NCBI GenBank assembly: GCA_951217055.1
Contig: OX578284.1
Span: forward strand, 15,743,687 to 15,807,686
DNA: 64,000 nucleotides
From: Gerris lacustris
Taxonomy: Eukaryota; Arthropoda; Insecta; Hemiptera; Gerridae
Direction: 5' to 3'
Below the pieces are notes generated by a model, which did no database searches, was not told the origin of the DNA, and saw only the letters and a list, made by a program, of their open reading frames with translations. This document shows, piece by piece, positions 47,287-59,013 of the stretch. Position 1 is the stretch's first letter; every line of letters starts with the position of its first letter. The position numbers were made by a program, and so were the translations under genes.

Positions 47287-47900
47287 TAAAGAGAAAGTAT
47301 TGTGATGGCGCAAAAATTCGATTTTGAGATGTTGATGGATTTACACGTTTTGAGGTCCCCTGAGTCCAAAAAAGTGGTTTTTAAAAAATGTCTGTCTGTC
47401 TGTCGTCTGTCGTCTGTGCAGACGCCTGGAGCCTAAACTACTGGGCCGATTTTGACGAAATTTGGCATACATGTTCAGAAAAATCATACCCCAAGGCGAA
47501 ATCGAGAAATGAATTTTAGCTCTAAATTTGGGGGCGCTACCCCCCAAAAACTCTGAAAAAACATGAAAAAAAATCATTTCTCGAAAACGGTTCCGACGAT
47601 TTTGATTAAAAAATTCTAAAATGTAGTCCATTTGAATACGAATCCAACGATATAAGCCGTTTTCCCGTGAAAAATCTAGTTCCTGAGAAATTAGCTTAAA
47701 ACGCGGACGGAGAGAGCCCGGGTTCAATTCCCCGCCCAGGAGAAGTTATTTTTATGATAAATTTTGATGAAATGTTCAATAATATTTAAATGTAAATTTG
47801 AAAACTAATAAATGGAAAATACTGGGTTAAGTAATTATAAACTCGTAAATGAGAAAGTTTGTCTGAGTTGTCTCGGACCGATTTTTTTAATAGGTTCTTT
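47287..47900 (+). mobile_element. Family L repeat with tRNA-like box B, copy 1
   Basis: Order: gagaaagtattgtgatggc; tgtctgtctgtctgtcg (47389); cgaaatttggcatacatgtt; tcgaaaacggttccgacgat; the tRNA-like stretch ttagcttaaaacg ... cccgggttcaattccccgcc (47693-47737); ataaactcgtaaatgagaaa; ttgtctcggaccgat. A reverse copy spans 63505-64000. tcctg (47684) and cagga (47736) could pair as a short acceptor-like stem. Purely noncoding. Box A and box B words suggest Pol III transcription, i.e. a SINE-like family. Confidence 0.82.
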
Positions 47901-47971
47901 CTTTCTATCTTAAGTAAAGATTTGAAGCTAGTTTTTGGTATGTATTTATATTACTGTTAATTTAATCCACG

Positions 47972-48062
47972 ATTTTTACAAGGAGTTCATAACTAAGCAA
48001 TAACTAAGATTTAGATTTTTACAAGGAGCTCATAACTAAGCAATAACTAAGATTTAGATTTT
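47972..48062. repeat. 42-bp tandem duplication
   Basis: 'ttacaaggagttcataact' ... aactaagatttagat at 47977 and again at 48019 with one change (gagct). Confidence 0.95.
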
Positions 48063-48264
48063 TACAGAGTTAAGACGTGACTATTATCACCATTTAAAAC
48101 ATTGATAAATAATGTTGCCAAGTATGGGCTTCCGAGTATGGCTTCTTTGTTTTAGCTAACTTTTGAACCATTTTCTATATTAAGGTGAAAGAAACGCCTT
48201 TAAATACATGTTTATTGTTCAAACACAAAGTGTAGCTCAAACCGTTCCAAAATTATAGGTTAAG

Positions 48265-49472
48265 ATTTTTTTTTTAGGGTGAGAGGAGCATTTCTTCTAA
48301 CAAAATATGTGACGCTTGTTTTTACACAATTTACCTAAGTTACTGAAGGGTGATATCACCGTCGGAGGTGTCAAATTTAACATTTTAATGTATTGTGACG
48401 ATATCGTTCTCGTTAGAGAGCCAGAGAGTCACTTTGCAGAGATATATTTACATTCTATCGTGTTAGTTAAATCAGTGGAACCTCTCCCTCATCATAGACA
48501 AGCCTAAATTCATTGTGTCAGGAGAGAAGGGAGGCTTGCGGCCACGGAGTGGTGGCTGCACACTGCACAAACGCCGGCCCCTTGTCAAAAGCTTCAAGTT
48601 TTTGGGTGTCAAGTTAACTCTGAAACTTTCCTACCAAGAGCATCTGAAACAACAGCTCTCCACCGCTAAACTCTGTCTGTTCACACTTAATCTCTATCAA
48701 GGATGTACCGGTCAAAGCAAAGTATCATGTTTTCAAAGCAGTCTCTGAAGCGATAGTGTGCTATGCAGGCCAGACCTGGGGTTGGCAGAAATGTGAATAG
48801 CTAGAACAGTTTCAACGCAGTGAACAGTGAATTCCTAACTACATGTGATACATCGAGGCGTCAATCCAATATACAACTTCACACTTAAACTGCACATAAA
48901 GAACTGCCTTGCTACATTAAATATGCTCGAAGGTCAACATTTTTGCAGAGGAGGTAATGCGAAACAGAATGTTTTGGTTCGAAAAGTGGTAGAAACTGGG
49001 TCGAATCTGTAAATTGACCCGTCTTCAGAAAAAATTTCGACATGGGGTGTTCGGCAGAACGACATAATGGCAATGCTTAATAATTCAAGAATAGACGGAT
49101 CATTTCATCGTAGAAAGAAGTCGAGCCATTTCCCTGTCTATCGAGCAATACTAGAACAGGATATTGATGTAGGTGAACTGATCACTCCGGAATCTGTCAC
49201 CATTAAATTTTTCCGACCTTCAAATTTTATTTTAAATTCGTGGAAAGCCCCTGTCTCTTAAAAGAGTTCCCTGGGTAGGGAGAGATGAGGATGAAGATTA
49301 ATGCTGCAGTTGCTCACAAGGATTTGCGGAAAATATTTTGCATTTCCTTACAGAGTTTTCTGTCTACCACCAACTTCGGCTACTTTATTTTGGTAAAGCT
49401 CCCATATCGTGTCAGTTTATAGTGAATCGCCTTTCTCCAGATGAAATATCCGTAAAACGCTTTGTTAGATAG
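48265..49472 (+). mobile_element. Non-LTR retrotransposon RT to C-terminal finger, dead
   Basis: RLFLHNLPKLLKGDITVGGV then KFNILMYCDDIVLV: the palm motif A-to-C stretch with YCDD in place of the usual YADD. Then FKFLGVKLTLKLSYQEHLKQ QLSTAKLCL (thumb, 48596-48682) and AIVCYAGQTWGWQK in another frame (about 48750-48795). 49067-49261 has an open frame of 64 codons. The end is CCSCSQGFAENILHFLTEFS VYHQLR (49309-49383), a C-terminal cysteine/histidine finger as in CR1/Jockey/I-type elements ('C--C----E---HFL--C--Y---R'), with the last Cys replaced by Phe. Stop at 49470-49472. Many stops and frameshifts. Which clade is uncertain. Confidence 0.9.
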
Positions 49473-49783
49473 GCCATTATATTGTATAATACTATCACCT
49501 TAATAAAAACGCTTTTTGTGTTTTTTGTTTCTTCTTTACTTTTTTCACATCGACTATCATTTTTTATGAATTATAATAATTTACATAGTTCATTATCATT
49601 ATACATAATTCACTAAATGGTTTTTAACTTAACTTGTTTTTTCTAATAATATTCATCTTTTATACCACGCAGAATCTAAAGGGATACTTTTTTTTGGGGG
49701 GGGGGGGGGGGGGTTCCCCTATATTTTTCTGTATTTGGGTTATTACTGATAATATAATATAAAAGTTTTCAAATGTTTGTAGT
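49473..49783. other. Retrotransposon 3' flank; poly-G run
   Basis: AT-rich, possibly 3' UTR to about 49530. A run of about 18 G lies at 49696-49713. No gene. Confidence 0.45.
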
Positions 49784-50616
<833 letters not shown>

Positions 50617-51138
50617 GCGATGCCTAGTTATGTATTTTCGAAGATACAGATGCTGCTTTTAATCTAACATAAATACCTAAATTAGTTACAGACATATTGC
50701 CTGCCGTTTGAGTTATAACACTGTAATTCACAAGATAGTTATTGATTTACTTAATAAAAAAGGGCTTTGTAAAATGAGTAAAGATGCAAGGAAAAAGTAT
50801 TAAATTATAATTTAGGTGTAAAGTCCAGAGGACTTTCCATTCTGTTTATTCTTCTTGAATTACAACCATCTCATACTTCACAAGAGCCGTTTTTGTCCAA
50901 TTTAATATATTTTCTACTCGAAAAATAAAATAATTATAGAGCATCTGACTTTATGTTTTGTTTGATTGTATATATGTGGTCAATGGTCAAACCCTCCATT
51001 CACAACTGGAGCATGGAAATATATGAAAATAGTTCCATCTCTCAGGTTTAGCTAGAAAAAGTTTTATTATTGTCCCTTTTATTTTAAATGATTAGGGTGA
51101 GGTAAAACCAATGGTTCTTTAGCTCAAAATCACGAGTC
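50617..51138. other. No feature recognised
   Basis: AT-rich. Confidence 0.45.
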
Positions 51139-51590
51139 AAGTAGTGTGGCACATAGCTTCCTCGCGTCCTATTTCGTAAAATTTAATGATTTTATACTTT
51201 TAAAACCTGATATTACCCAATTTATTCCATATTTCCCACGTTTTTTAAAAGTGTCAAAATTGTTTTGATTTTTTATGTGTATTAAAGTATTAATTTAGCA
51301 AAATTTAAAGATCACATACGGTTCAAATTAATCTATCTGATCATATTATATCAAATTAGGCTATCTGCGGGCTACTTTCGACGAACCATCAACATTTCAT
51401 AAAAATCAGATAAGTTCTTTTGAAGATAGAGGTGTAAATAAATGTAAGTTTGTGAGCATGTGGAAGAGAAAGAAATGACGCATAAGGATGAAACATAAAT
51501 ATATGGGACCAAAAAAGGGCTAATTATATGACCTACCAACCAAATTTTAATAAAATCAGACGAGTAGTGGTACTTTTTACTACGTTTTTA
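51139..51590 (+). repeat. Family I head followed by family J sequence
   Basis: agtagtgtggcacatagctt then cctcgcgtcctatttcgt (51139-51178). From 51340, ggctatctgcgggctacttt and 'ccaaattttaataaaatcag' resemble 36000-36230 and, inverted or diverged, 3190-3260. A dispersed noncoding family. Confidence 0.55.
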
Positions 51591-51594
51591 TTAT

Positions 51595-52176
51595 TACTAC
51601 GTTTTTATTAGCTTGCAATCTTGTTTGTTTGTTTGTTTGTCCGGTACAAATCTGGCAATCGATTTCTAACTAACTTCCCGAATAGCTAGACATTTGAAAC
51701 TTTTATCATAGCTCAGAACACGATGACAATGCATTATTTTAATACTTTTAGCCATCTTTCAGGAGAATTTAATTAGTTTTCAGCAAATTTGCTTGCGGAA
51801 AGTTAGTTCGGAAAAAATCCGCAAGTTATTTTATTTGTTTTGCCATATCCAATATTTACGCAATCTTCATTTTGACGGGTCTCAAATTTGTGATAGATAA
51901 ACATTGAATGACAGCAAAACAGGAAATATCGATTATATTATTTATCGATTATATTATTTCAAATATATCGATGGCATGCTTTAGATTTGGTGTTGGGGAG
52001 TTCCGTTGTACAAAGATTTATCCTCTTATAGGTTTAAGATCAGCTCTCTGGATGGTTGTCATTTGTGTGAAGTAAATAAATTCGGAACTATTTTTTTTTC
52101 ACTATCATTATATATTATATAACAATAATATTATCAACATTACATACGATTCAACAGAAAATTTAAAAACGTAGTA
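51595..52176 (-). mobile_element. Family F element, copy 2
   Basis: ta-CTACGTTTTTATTAGC at 51595 and AAAACGTAG-ta at 52167-52176. Inverted relative to 31057-31639. Landmarks: tcccgaatagctagacattt, cgattatattatttatcgat, atcagctctctggatggttg. TA on both sides fits a Tc1/mariner-type duplication, but shared sequence beyond the TIR weakens that. Confidence 0.88.
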
Positions 52177-52205
52177 TATAAAAAGTTCTTTTTATCTTGA
52201 AATTA

Positions 52206-52526
52206 TTTACTTTAGCACCCCCCTATATCCCTTTGTATTAATAGTTATTTAGACAAAGAAACATATACAGAGTTGTATATGTTTCTTAGTCTAAATTACT
52301 ATTAAGACACAGGGATATTTATTTCAATGTATCTTGGGACAAAGGAATATCACACTTGTGTATATAATTGTGATTTATCCTTTAGTCTAATCAACTATTA
52401 AGATAAAGGAATACTAAATATAAAACTGTCCAGGAGTCTCAATGCCTTGGGGAGACTAACACACAAACCTTTGAGACTTTTGTAGGGCCGACTATTGTTT
52501 AGAACCAAGGGGGGTGCTAAAGTAAA
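52206..52526. mobile_element. MITE with 18-bp TIRs, hairpin-rich
   Basis: tttactttagcacccccc at 52206-52223 is exactly inverted at 52509-52526. Inside, a long hairpin (tagacaaagaaacatataca ... tgtatatgtttcttagtcta, about 52248-52294) and several diverged 'a(g)acaaaggaatat' words suggest a self-similar interior. It abuts family F. No TSD identified. Confidence 0.9.
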
Positions 52527-52544
52527 AAAGTGTCCGAGTAGTTT

Positions 52545-53125
52545 TTAACCAAGGAGAATTAGTATTTAATACTTAATAATGTCACATATGGTTATGGTAA
52601 CCAAGTAGAAATATTATTTAATATTAACCAAGTAGAATTCGTATTCAATACTTAACAATGTCACATATGGTTAACCAAGTAGAGGTAGTATTCATTATTA
52701 ACCAAGTAGAATTAGTATTTATTACTTAACAATGTCACATATGGTTAACCAAGTAGAGGTAGTATTCATTATTAACCAAGTAGAATTCGTATTCAATACT
52801 TAACAATGTCACATATGGTTAACCAAGTAGAGGTAGTATTCATTATTAACCAAGTAGAATTAGTATTTATTACTTAACAATGTCACTTATGGTTAACCAA
52901 GTAGAGTTAGTATTCATTATTAACCAAGTAGAATTAGTATTTAATACTTAACAATGTCACATATGGTTAACCAAGTAGAGGTAGTATTCAATATTAACCA
53001 AGTAGAATTAGTATTTAATACTTAACAATGTCACATATGGTTAACCAAGTAGAGGTAGTATTCATTATTAACCAAGTAGAATTAGTATTTAATACTTAAC
53101 CAAGGAGAATTATGCTTGATATGGG
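52545..53125. repeat. Satellite part 1: 74-bp higher-order repeat
   Basis: tcacatatgg (or tcacttatgg) recurs at 52661, 52735, 52809, 52883, 52957 and 53031: exactly 74 bp each time. Each unit is two 28-bp-type subunits (accaagtagaggtagtattc and accaagtagaattagtattt) plus a third piece 'aacaatgtcacatatggtt'. Subunit variants gaggtag and gaattag alternate regularly. An irregular start is at 52545-52620. Confidence 0.96.
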
Positions 53126-53137
53126 ATCGGCAACTTA

Positions 53138-53441
53138 AAGGAATAATTCAAAATGTCTCCACTCAAATTGAAAAAACAAATATTGTCAAAGCAGCTTTCA
53201 GCCTTCAAAAGGCCATCATCCATCAGTGGTCGCTGATAAGGTCACTGGCCACTTTACCTTATCGCATCAGTCTCACGTCGATAAAGTAGACTCACCTCTC
53301 GCTAAATGTTTTAATAAAATTAGTGTAACTCTTTTTCTTCCACAGTCGGCACTGATAATGGCCTTTTGAAGGCTGAAAGCTGCTTTGATATTAAAGTTTA
53401 TTTTCAATTTACGTGAGGGGAGACAGTTTGTGTTATTCCTT
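53138..53441. mobile_element. 304-bp MITE inserted in the satellite
   Basis: aaggaataa at the left and ttattcctt at the right. The ends are inverted over about 90 bp with gaps, including a 36-bp near-perfect block (caaagcagctttcagccttc then aaaaggccatcatc, against 53354-53389). Satellite sequence (caaggagaatta) lies on both sides. No coding capacity. Confidence 0.88.
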
Positions 53442-54062
53442 CAAGGAGAATTAGTATTCAATACTTAATCAAGTAGAATTAGTATTCAATACTTAACCAA
53501 GTAGAATTAGTATTCAATACTTAACCAAGTAGAATTAGTATTCAATACTTAACCAAGTAGAATTAGTATTCAATACTTAACCAAGTAGAATTAGTATTCA
53601 ATACTTAACCAAGTAGAATTAGTATTCAATACTTTACCAAGTAGAATTAGTATTCAATACTTAACCAAGTAGAATTAGTATTCAATACTTAACCAAGTAG
53701 AAATAGTATTCAATACTTAACCAAGTAGAATTAGTATTCAATACTTAACCAAGTAGAATTAGTATTCAATACTTAACCAAGTAGAATTAGTATTCAATAC
53801 TTAACCAAGTAGAATTAGTAATCAATACTTAACCAAGTAGAAATAGTATTCAATACTTAACCAAGTAGAATTAGTATTCAATACTTAACCAAGTAGAATT
53901 AGTATTCAATACTTAACCAAGTAGAATTAGTATTCAATACTTAACCAAGTAGAATTAGTATTCAATACTTAACCGAGTAGAATTAGTATTCAATACTTAA
54001 CCAAGTAGAATTAGTATTCAATACTTAACCAAGTAGAATTACTATTTAAAACTTAACCAAGA
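53442..54062. repeat. Satellite part 2: 28-bp tandem repeat, about 22 copies
   Basis: Unit 'aaccaagtagaattagtattcaatactt', repeated head to tail with very few changes (gaaatag in two units 140 bp apart, one accgag, one aatcaat). Much more homogeneous than part 1 and without the tcacatatgg piece. Confidence 0.98.
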
Positions 54063-55060
54063 ATAATTAGCATTTAATACTTAATCAAGTCACATATTTT
54101 TAATTAACTAGAAGGAAAATTTCAAAATTACAAGCAGATAGAAAAAAAATCATTGTTAAATAACAAGACAAAATAAACTTATATTAATTAAACAATGTAG
54201 GAAGCTAAAAAACATGGTTTAACATTAGTTCAGCAGAAAAGAGAAGGAAATTTGATCAACTTTAGCAAAGTTTGTTTCCGGTACGAAATTCTGTAGTATA
54301 CACAACAATTAGTGTAGGGAGAAAATTCCCGCCGGAAAATGCAAATATTTTCCGAACTATGATTACACAAGGGTCGGAGAAGAGTGTAATGTTCGTTAGA
54401 GAAAAATGTTACGACATGTTTTTATGTCGTCGTTTCATGTTGGAATTTGTCCTCTCGTATATTTCGATTCATTAGTTTGTACCGTTGTACAATACTGAGT
54501 TACGAGACTTTTGACATTTTTCCGTTCAAAGCATCACTGTGTATATTCATTTTACGATAAAAAAAAAAAAAAATCGACATTTTGTACATTTTTAAAATGT
54601 GTCCTTCCCGAGGGATATAAAGTAATCAGTGAAATGGAAAACTAAAACAGTAGAGTGTAACATAACAAAAGAATTTCAGAGGAAATAGATTTCAATTTCT
54701 TTTGAAATAAATAATCTTGTTGAAAGTTCCTTTTTTCAGGAAAGAGAAGTAAACATTTTTCTCTTTGCATCTAAAAATAATGATAAAAAAATATCTTTGG
54801 TTATATAAAAATGTCTTAATACATCACATTTACTTTATTAATGCATACTAACATCTAAAATTATACGTTTTCAACTTATTTTATTTATCACTTGTGATTT
54901 TAATTTTTGACTCCTTCAAGCTTCTCAAGTACAGTTTAGAGCTTGTAATTCAACGTTAAAAGTAGCCTCAGTTGAATGAGGTTTTAATAATTAAATTAAA
55001 CTGGACTTTCAAAATATTGAAAGTAAATTCACTGCATTTATCACTAACAAAGATATATTA
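54063..55060. other. No gene recognised
   Basis: 54240-54540 is less AT-rich and contains gccggaaaatgcaaatattt, an octamer-like ATGCAAAT next to GGAAAA; no function is claimed. The rest is AT-rich. Confidence 0.45.
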
Positions 55061-55064
55061 GGTT

Positions 55065-55461
55065 TACCGTCAGTGTACTGTCCGAGGGATCGTCACGGGC
55101 ATGCGCAATGGATAAAAGCTGTTCCAACCCGACTTGTGACAGTGTCTCCTACCGTTCTCCAAAATCTTCCAACCCACGCAGGGATCGTTTGCGAATCGAT
55201 TACTGTACGGTACAGTCCAAACGATCCTCTGACGATACCAAGTACTGGTTTGTATGACATGAGCAGTTATGTCAATCGTCACACATGTCAACAGGAAGGT
55301 TCCCTAACTGTTAGGTTTCCTTAAATATTTTTTTTAATACGGTGCGAATTATAGTCCTAAACCCATTCCAACTTGACATGATTTTATTACGTTAGCGCAT
55401 GCGTATAAATCCTGTCCTAAACAATTCCCGAACGATCCGCGGGACGACACAAAAGACGGTA
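55065..55461. mobile_element. Candidate MITE with diverged TIRs
   Basis: taccgtcagtgtactgtccg then agggatcgtcacggg at the left matches the inverse of cccgaacgatccgcgggacg then acacaaaagacggta at the right (taccgtc, tgt, gtcc, ggatcgt and cggg conserved in order). An internal hairpin (ggatcgtttg ... caaacgatcc, 55182-55227) encloses the perfect palindrome actgtacggtacagt. GC-balanced against AT-rich flanks. Confidence 0.7.
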
Positions 55462-55840
55462 CAAATAGGGGGGTAGGAACAAACCCATTAAGTATTTACA
55501 TGGTTACCCCAAATGACTTTAACGTTTAAATATTCCCTTGCCTTAATAGTTCTTATCGTGCTAGTATCAGACGGTATACCAGATCGCCAGTGGCGATTCC
55601 AATACTAGACATTACAGCCTAAACTTAAGCGTACGCAGTACGCTACAATTAGGATGTACACTTCAATAAGGGTTGATCTATTTGGAACACTAACCACCAT
55701 CATCAGGGGAGAACCACGCTTCACTCTCACTCACTCACACTCGACTACCCGATAAGAAGTTTTAGCGTAAAGAAAATTAGCGTATGTAAGCATAAGGCAT
55801 TAATGTAATTGATTATTTTATCATTTTAGAAATAAAGACT
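55462..55840. other. No gene; possibly PLE 3' flank
   Basis: GC-balanced sequence ending in the hammerhead-like motif that follows. No coding block recognised. Confidence 0.4.
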
Positions 55841-55848
55841 GATGATGA

Positions 55849-55930
55849 CCTTAAGATTACGGGTCGAAACGTCTCTTAAAACAATAATGGAGTAATGTTT
55901 TAATTTTCACACCTAAAGATCCATCAACTA
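55849..55930 (+). ncRNA. Hammerhead-like core (CTGATGA-stem-GAAAC)
   Basis: actgatgatgacc, ttaagattac, gggtc, gaaacgtc: the CUGAUGA box, a GACC/GGTC stem II and GAAAC in the order and spacing of a hammerhead ribozyme. Penelope-like elements are known to carry such ribozymes. Downstream 'aataatggagtaatgtttta' parallels the sequence after 15905, downstream of the PLE endonuclease. Stem III and the UH cleavage site are not evident, so catalysis is doubtful. Confidence 0.5.
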
Positions 55931-56590
55931 TATTTATATGATAAGAAGTTTATGATTGGGGTTCAATTTTATTTAGCAATTTTATATACCTATTATGATT
56001 TATGTCAATCTTATATAGCTAGTTTATCAAGTTTATAGTTCTTGGAAGTTAATCGGTACAGAGTCTTACCTCCACTGAAGCTCGGACTCGGCATCTTTCA
56101 CCTTCACCGGCACCAACAAACCCTGGATTAGCAGATCCCAGGAAAGTCTTAGAAATAAGCCTTACCTTCACCTTCCAGACGATTTTATACGTATGCTCTT
56201 TACCGCCTTACTTTAGCATAGGTTACAAAAAATGTTCCAAATTAAACATATTACGTTTTACGGTCCAAAACACGAGAATTCATATACATTCCTGTACATT
56301 CATATACACGTCTGTAACGCTCCTAATATCCGAAAGAACCTAACACAAAAATTTTACATTTGTAGTTTTATGCTTTGTTTAATAACCTAAAGGTAAGAAA
56401 AGTGCAAAGAGCCCCAACAACTCATCAAGAGTAAGGGCTAATTTTTTTAAAACGAATATGTGTCATGTGGGGGTGTTATATGAAAGGCGACGACGCTCTG
56501 AGTACAAATAAATATTTAATTTTGTTTTAGTACCAATTCATCTTTCTGCCATGTGTCCTTAAAAATTGACTTTTTCGTATCCCCCTCAGT
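55931..56590. other. No feature recognised
   Basis: 56040-56180 is GC-balanced (ggaagttaatcggtacagag ... ccttcaccggcaccaacaaa) without a recognised protein. Confidence 0.45.
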
Positions 56591-56593
56591 TTT

Positions 56594-57565
56594 GATTCTG
56601 AGTTTACCGAAGGTAACCAAAGCTATGTGATCGTTCTGAAGAACAATAGTTATTTACGCACCAAGGGAGGAAAGTAAGTGATTGCACCCTGAGCGATGAA
56701 GTTGGTTCCAGGGATGAAGAGGGAACCATAGCGTTCATTATTATCGCGAGGGTGCAAGTGATTTTTACTCCCGAGGTACGTACAAGATTTTACCTCCAGA
56801 AGGGAGAAAAAAATAATTGAATAAGATTTTAATTTTAAAGTATTTTATGTTAAAAAAGTAAACATTTTTATATTTAAAAAAATTGATATATACCAATAAT
56901 AATTCACCAGATAAGTTTAATCATGTTAAAACTAAATTATAGATAGTAATTATTTGAATTTCAATGCTAAAATTAAATGGGAGATCAGCTGGTAGCTGAT
57001 TCGTGTATAGAATGGTATTGACAACTAACGTAAAATCATCCATATGAGTAGATCTACATTTAGTAATAATGATTTCTCTTTTAACTTTTAGTTTGTTTTA
57101 CTGATGAGTCATCATGAAAAACGTAGTGATGGTTATATGTTAAGATGACATTATAGATTTAAACATTAAACAATAGTTAATAAATGAAATGTGTATTAGC
57201 ACCAACCTAATTTACGAGTGCTTTATCTAGGGCAACACTGGAGGAATCATGAAAGTTCATGAATCCCTCCTTTCTCATTACTCCCTGTTGTGCCCGACCG
57301 GGTGGAATGAGCTACTTTCCTCCCTGTAAACCAGGGAGGAAAGTTCACTTTTTCTCCCCGCTGGAGGTAAAAATATTTTATGTCTCCATTTCAAAAATGT
57401 CCAAGACAGAAATCCGTTGCAGACATCAGGGATCAGGGAAAATTTTTGGTTCCGTTTCAGCCGCTCAATTTTTGCGAACCAACATAATATCCTAAAAACT
57501 ATGCGTCCGATTTTAATGAAATTTGGATGGTTGGTCAAAATTTGCCCATTGTTAGGAAGTTTTAA
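56594..57565 (+). repeat. Family B with family H nested inside
   Basis: B head at 56597-56650 (ctgagtttaccgaaggtaac, 'tatgtgatcgttctgaagaa') and B tail at 57388-57560 (aaaaatgtccaagacagaaa, ccgttgcagacatcaggg, ctcaatttttgcgaaccaac, 'cgattttaatgaaatttgga'). Between them is family H. Confidence 0.75.
56763..57377. mobile_element. Family H fold-back element, copy 2
   Basis: tttttactcccgaggtacgt and acctccagaagggagaaaaa at the left; ctttttctccccgctggagg then taaaaat at the right, inverted. A perfect hairpin ctttcctccctg taaac cagggaggaaag lies at 57315-57343. The interior is otherwise unlike copy 1. Confidence 0.72.
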
Positions 57566-58661
57566 CCTTCTTGGAAATAATTAAATCATTTAAACAATAA
57601 TGGCTTGTAAAAGCATAAAATCAATAAAGTTCGAGCTAGGATGCGAGGAAGCAACGTGACACGCAAATTGGCAGTCTACATTTAACTAATGAACGAAAAA
57701 ATCTATAACAAAATCATGGTTACTCTCTGTCAAAAACAATATAAAACAGTTTTTAAAGAATTTTTCTACTCACATATGTTGTGATAAATAATGCCCTTTC
57801 TCCTCTGGATTAGGATTGTTTGGCCAATAAAAATGCATGTTAAGACTTGTTTCACGTCGTTATAATAGGCGGTATTATAGTAGTGAAATTGGTCATTACA
57901 GTGGATGGTTAAAAGTTGTAGCTAAAGGCTGCCATCTTGATTCGACTAGGCCGTTTGTTGTTGTTATAAAACTCATCCTATTTGTTAAATTGCCAACGGC
58001 CTTTATTGTGAGCTGAAAGCTACTTGTCCAATTTATTATTGTTTACAGTCCACAATATTTGCATCTCTCAATACTTCTGTATTTGCTCAAGGGAAATCAA
58101 ACAATATGTAATAACGAATCTGCAGATATAAAGCAATATTATTGGATAGTTGTTGTACCTATAACCAATAAAACGATGAAGTTAAATTGGACTCTCCATG
58201 GAAATATGCCTTTTCGAAGTTTCTCTTACTCGCCGGTAGAGGTTAGCTCCACTTGAAGGTAATTTATGCTAGCCACTTAATTGAAGAACTTTCTGTTCTT
58301 GGATTGTCCATACCCGACTCTCCTTTTTTTCATTGCATATGGATTCACCTATGGATAGTGCCTTCACACCTTAAGATCAGCAGCCTTTTGATTGCAATAA
58401 GCACAAAATTTCAAACTAATGTTTCAGAATTGGTTTGTTAAAGAAACATTTCTTAATCGAGACATAATAATTAGGTTTGATACATCTATTCTAAGAATAG
58501 AAGATTTGTCAATTCTCGGAGGTTAGAGCACTATGATGTTAATGCAAGGATCAAGTTGGGTTGCATTTTAATTTGACTTTTTATCCACTCTTCATCTCGA
58601 ATAATAAATTTTTATAAAAACATACATTTATTTTGTGACTTAGTTAAAATTAGTTTTGGAA
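57566..58661. other. Family I fragment, otherwise no feature
   Basis: 57636-57675 is family I inverted (ggatgcgaggaagcaacgtg). 57985-58020 (aacggcctttattgtgagct then gaaagctact) weakly resembles the arm of the MITE at 53138. No exon recognised. Confidence 0.5.
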
Positions 58662-59013
58662 TTTGAAGAGAGGCGTGACCGTGTGAATAAAATTACTTAT
58701 CACGTCTGCACGCCCATCACAGTGAATCTAGATCGGTGCAAGATCGTGGGTTCGACCCCTCACCGCGATGCTCTGATTTATATGGCTCACTAATGATCAT
58801 ATCATATTCGCTTCGGTTGTACAATGAACAGACTGATATGTGATTGTATGATATGGTGTATAAAGTGGCTGGAACTCTCTACCACGGGGCTAGTAAAATG
58901 GGCCTAAAAGATGGCCTAATTGCTAGGTTCAAACAAGTGTTTCGTCCAACCCGTTCTTCTAGTACTAGTTCTAGGACCTTACTACTTCTCCTAATACTAG
59001 TTACTTTGAAGAG
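58662..59013 (+). mobile_element. SINE-1 copy with 9-bp TSD
   Basis: tttgaagag at 58662-58670 and 59005-59013 flanks a 334-bp body. The head includes box B gtgggttcgacccct at 58747. The body carries 'tattcgcttcggttgtacaa', 'tggctggaactctctaccac' and 'tgctaggttcaaacaagtgt', the same order as 7448-6970 read on the minus strand. No internal duplication here. Confidence 0.92.

Noticed and set aside
47341..47727. 128-codon minus-strand frame
   Set aside because: It lies wholly inside family L, is not open in the second copy at 63505-64000, and includes a tRNA-like module.
52545..54062. CRISPR-like array
   Set aside because: No unique spacers; units are head-to-tail satellite repeats in a eukaryotic context.
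55073..55324. Overlapping open frames on both strands (73 and 83 codons)
   Set aside because: They fall in an inverted-repeat element with internal palindromes, which explains open frames on both strands.
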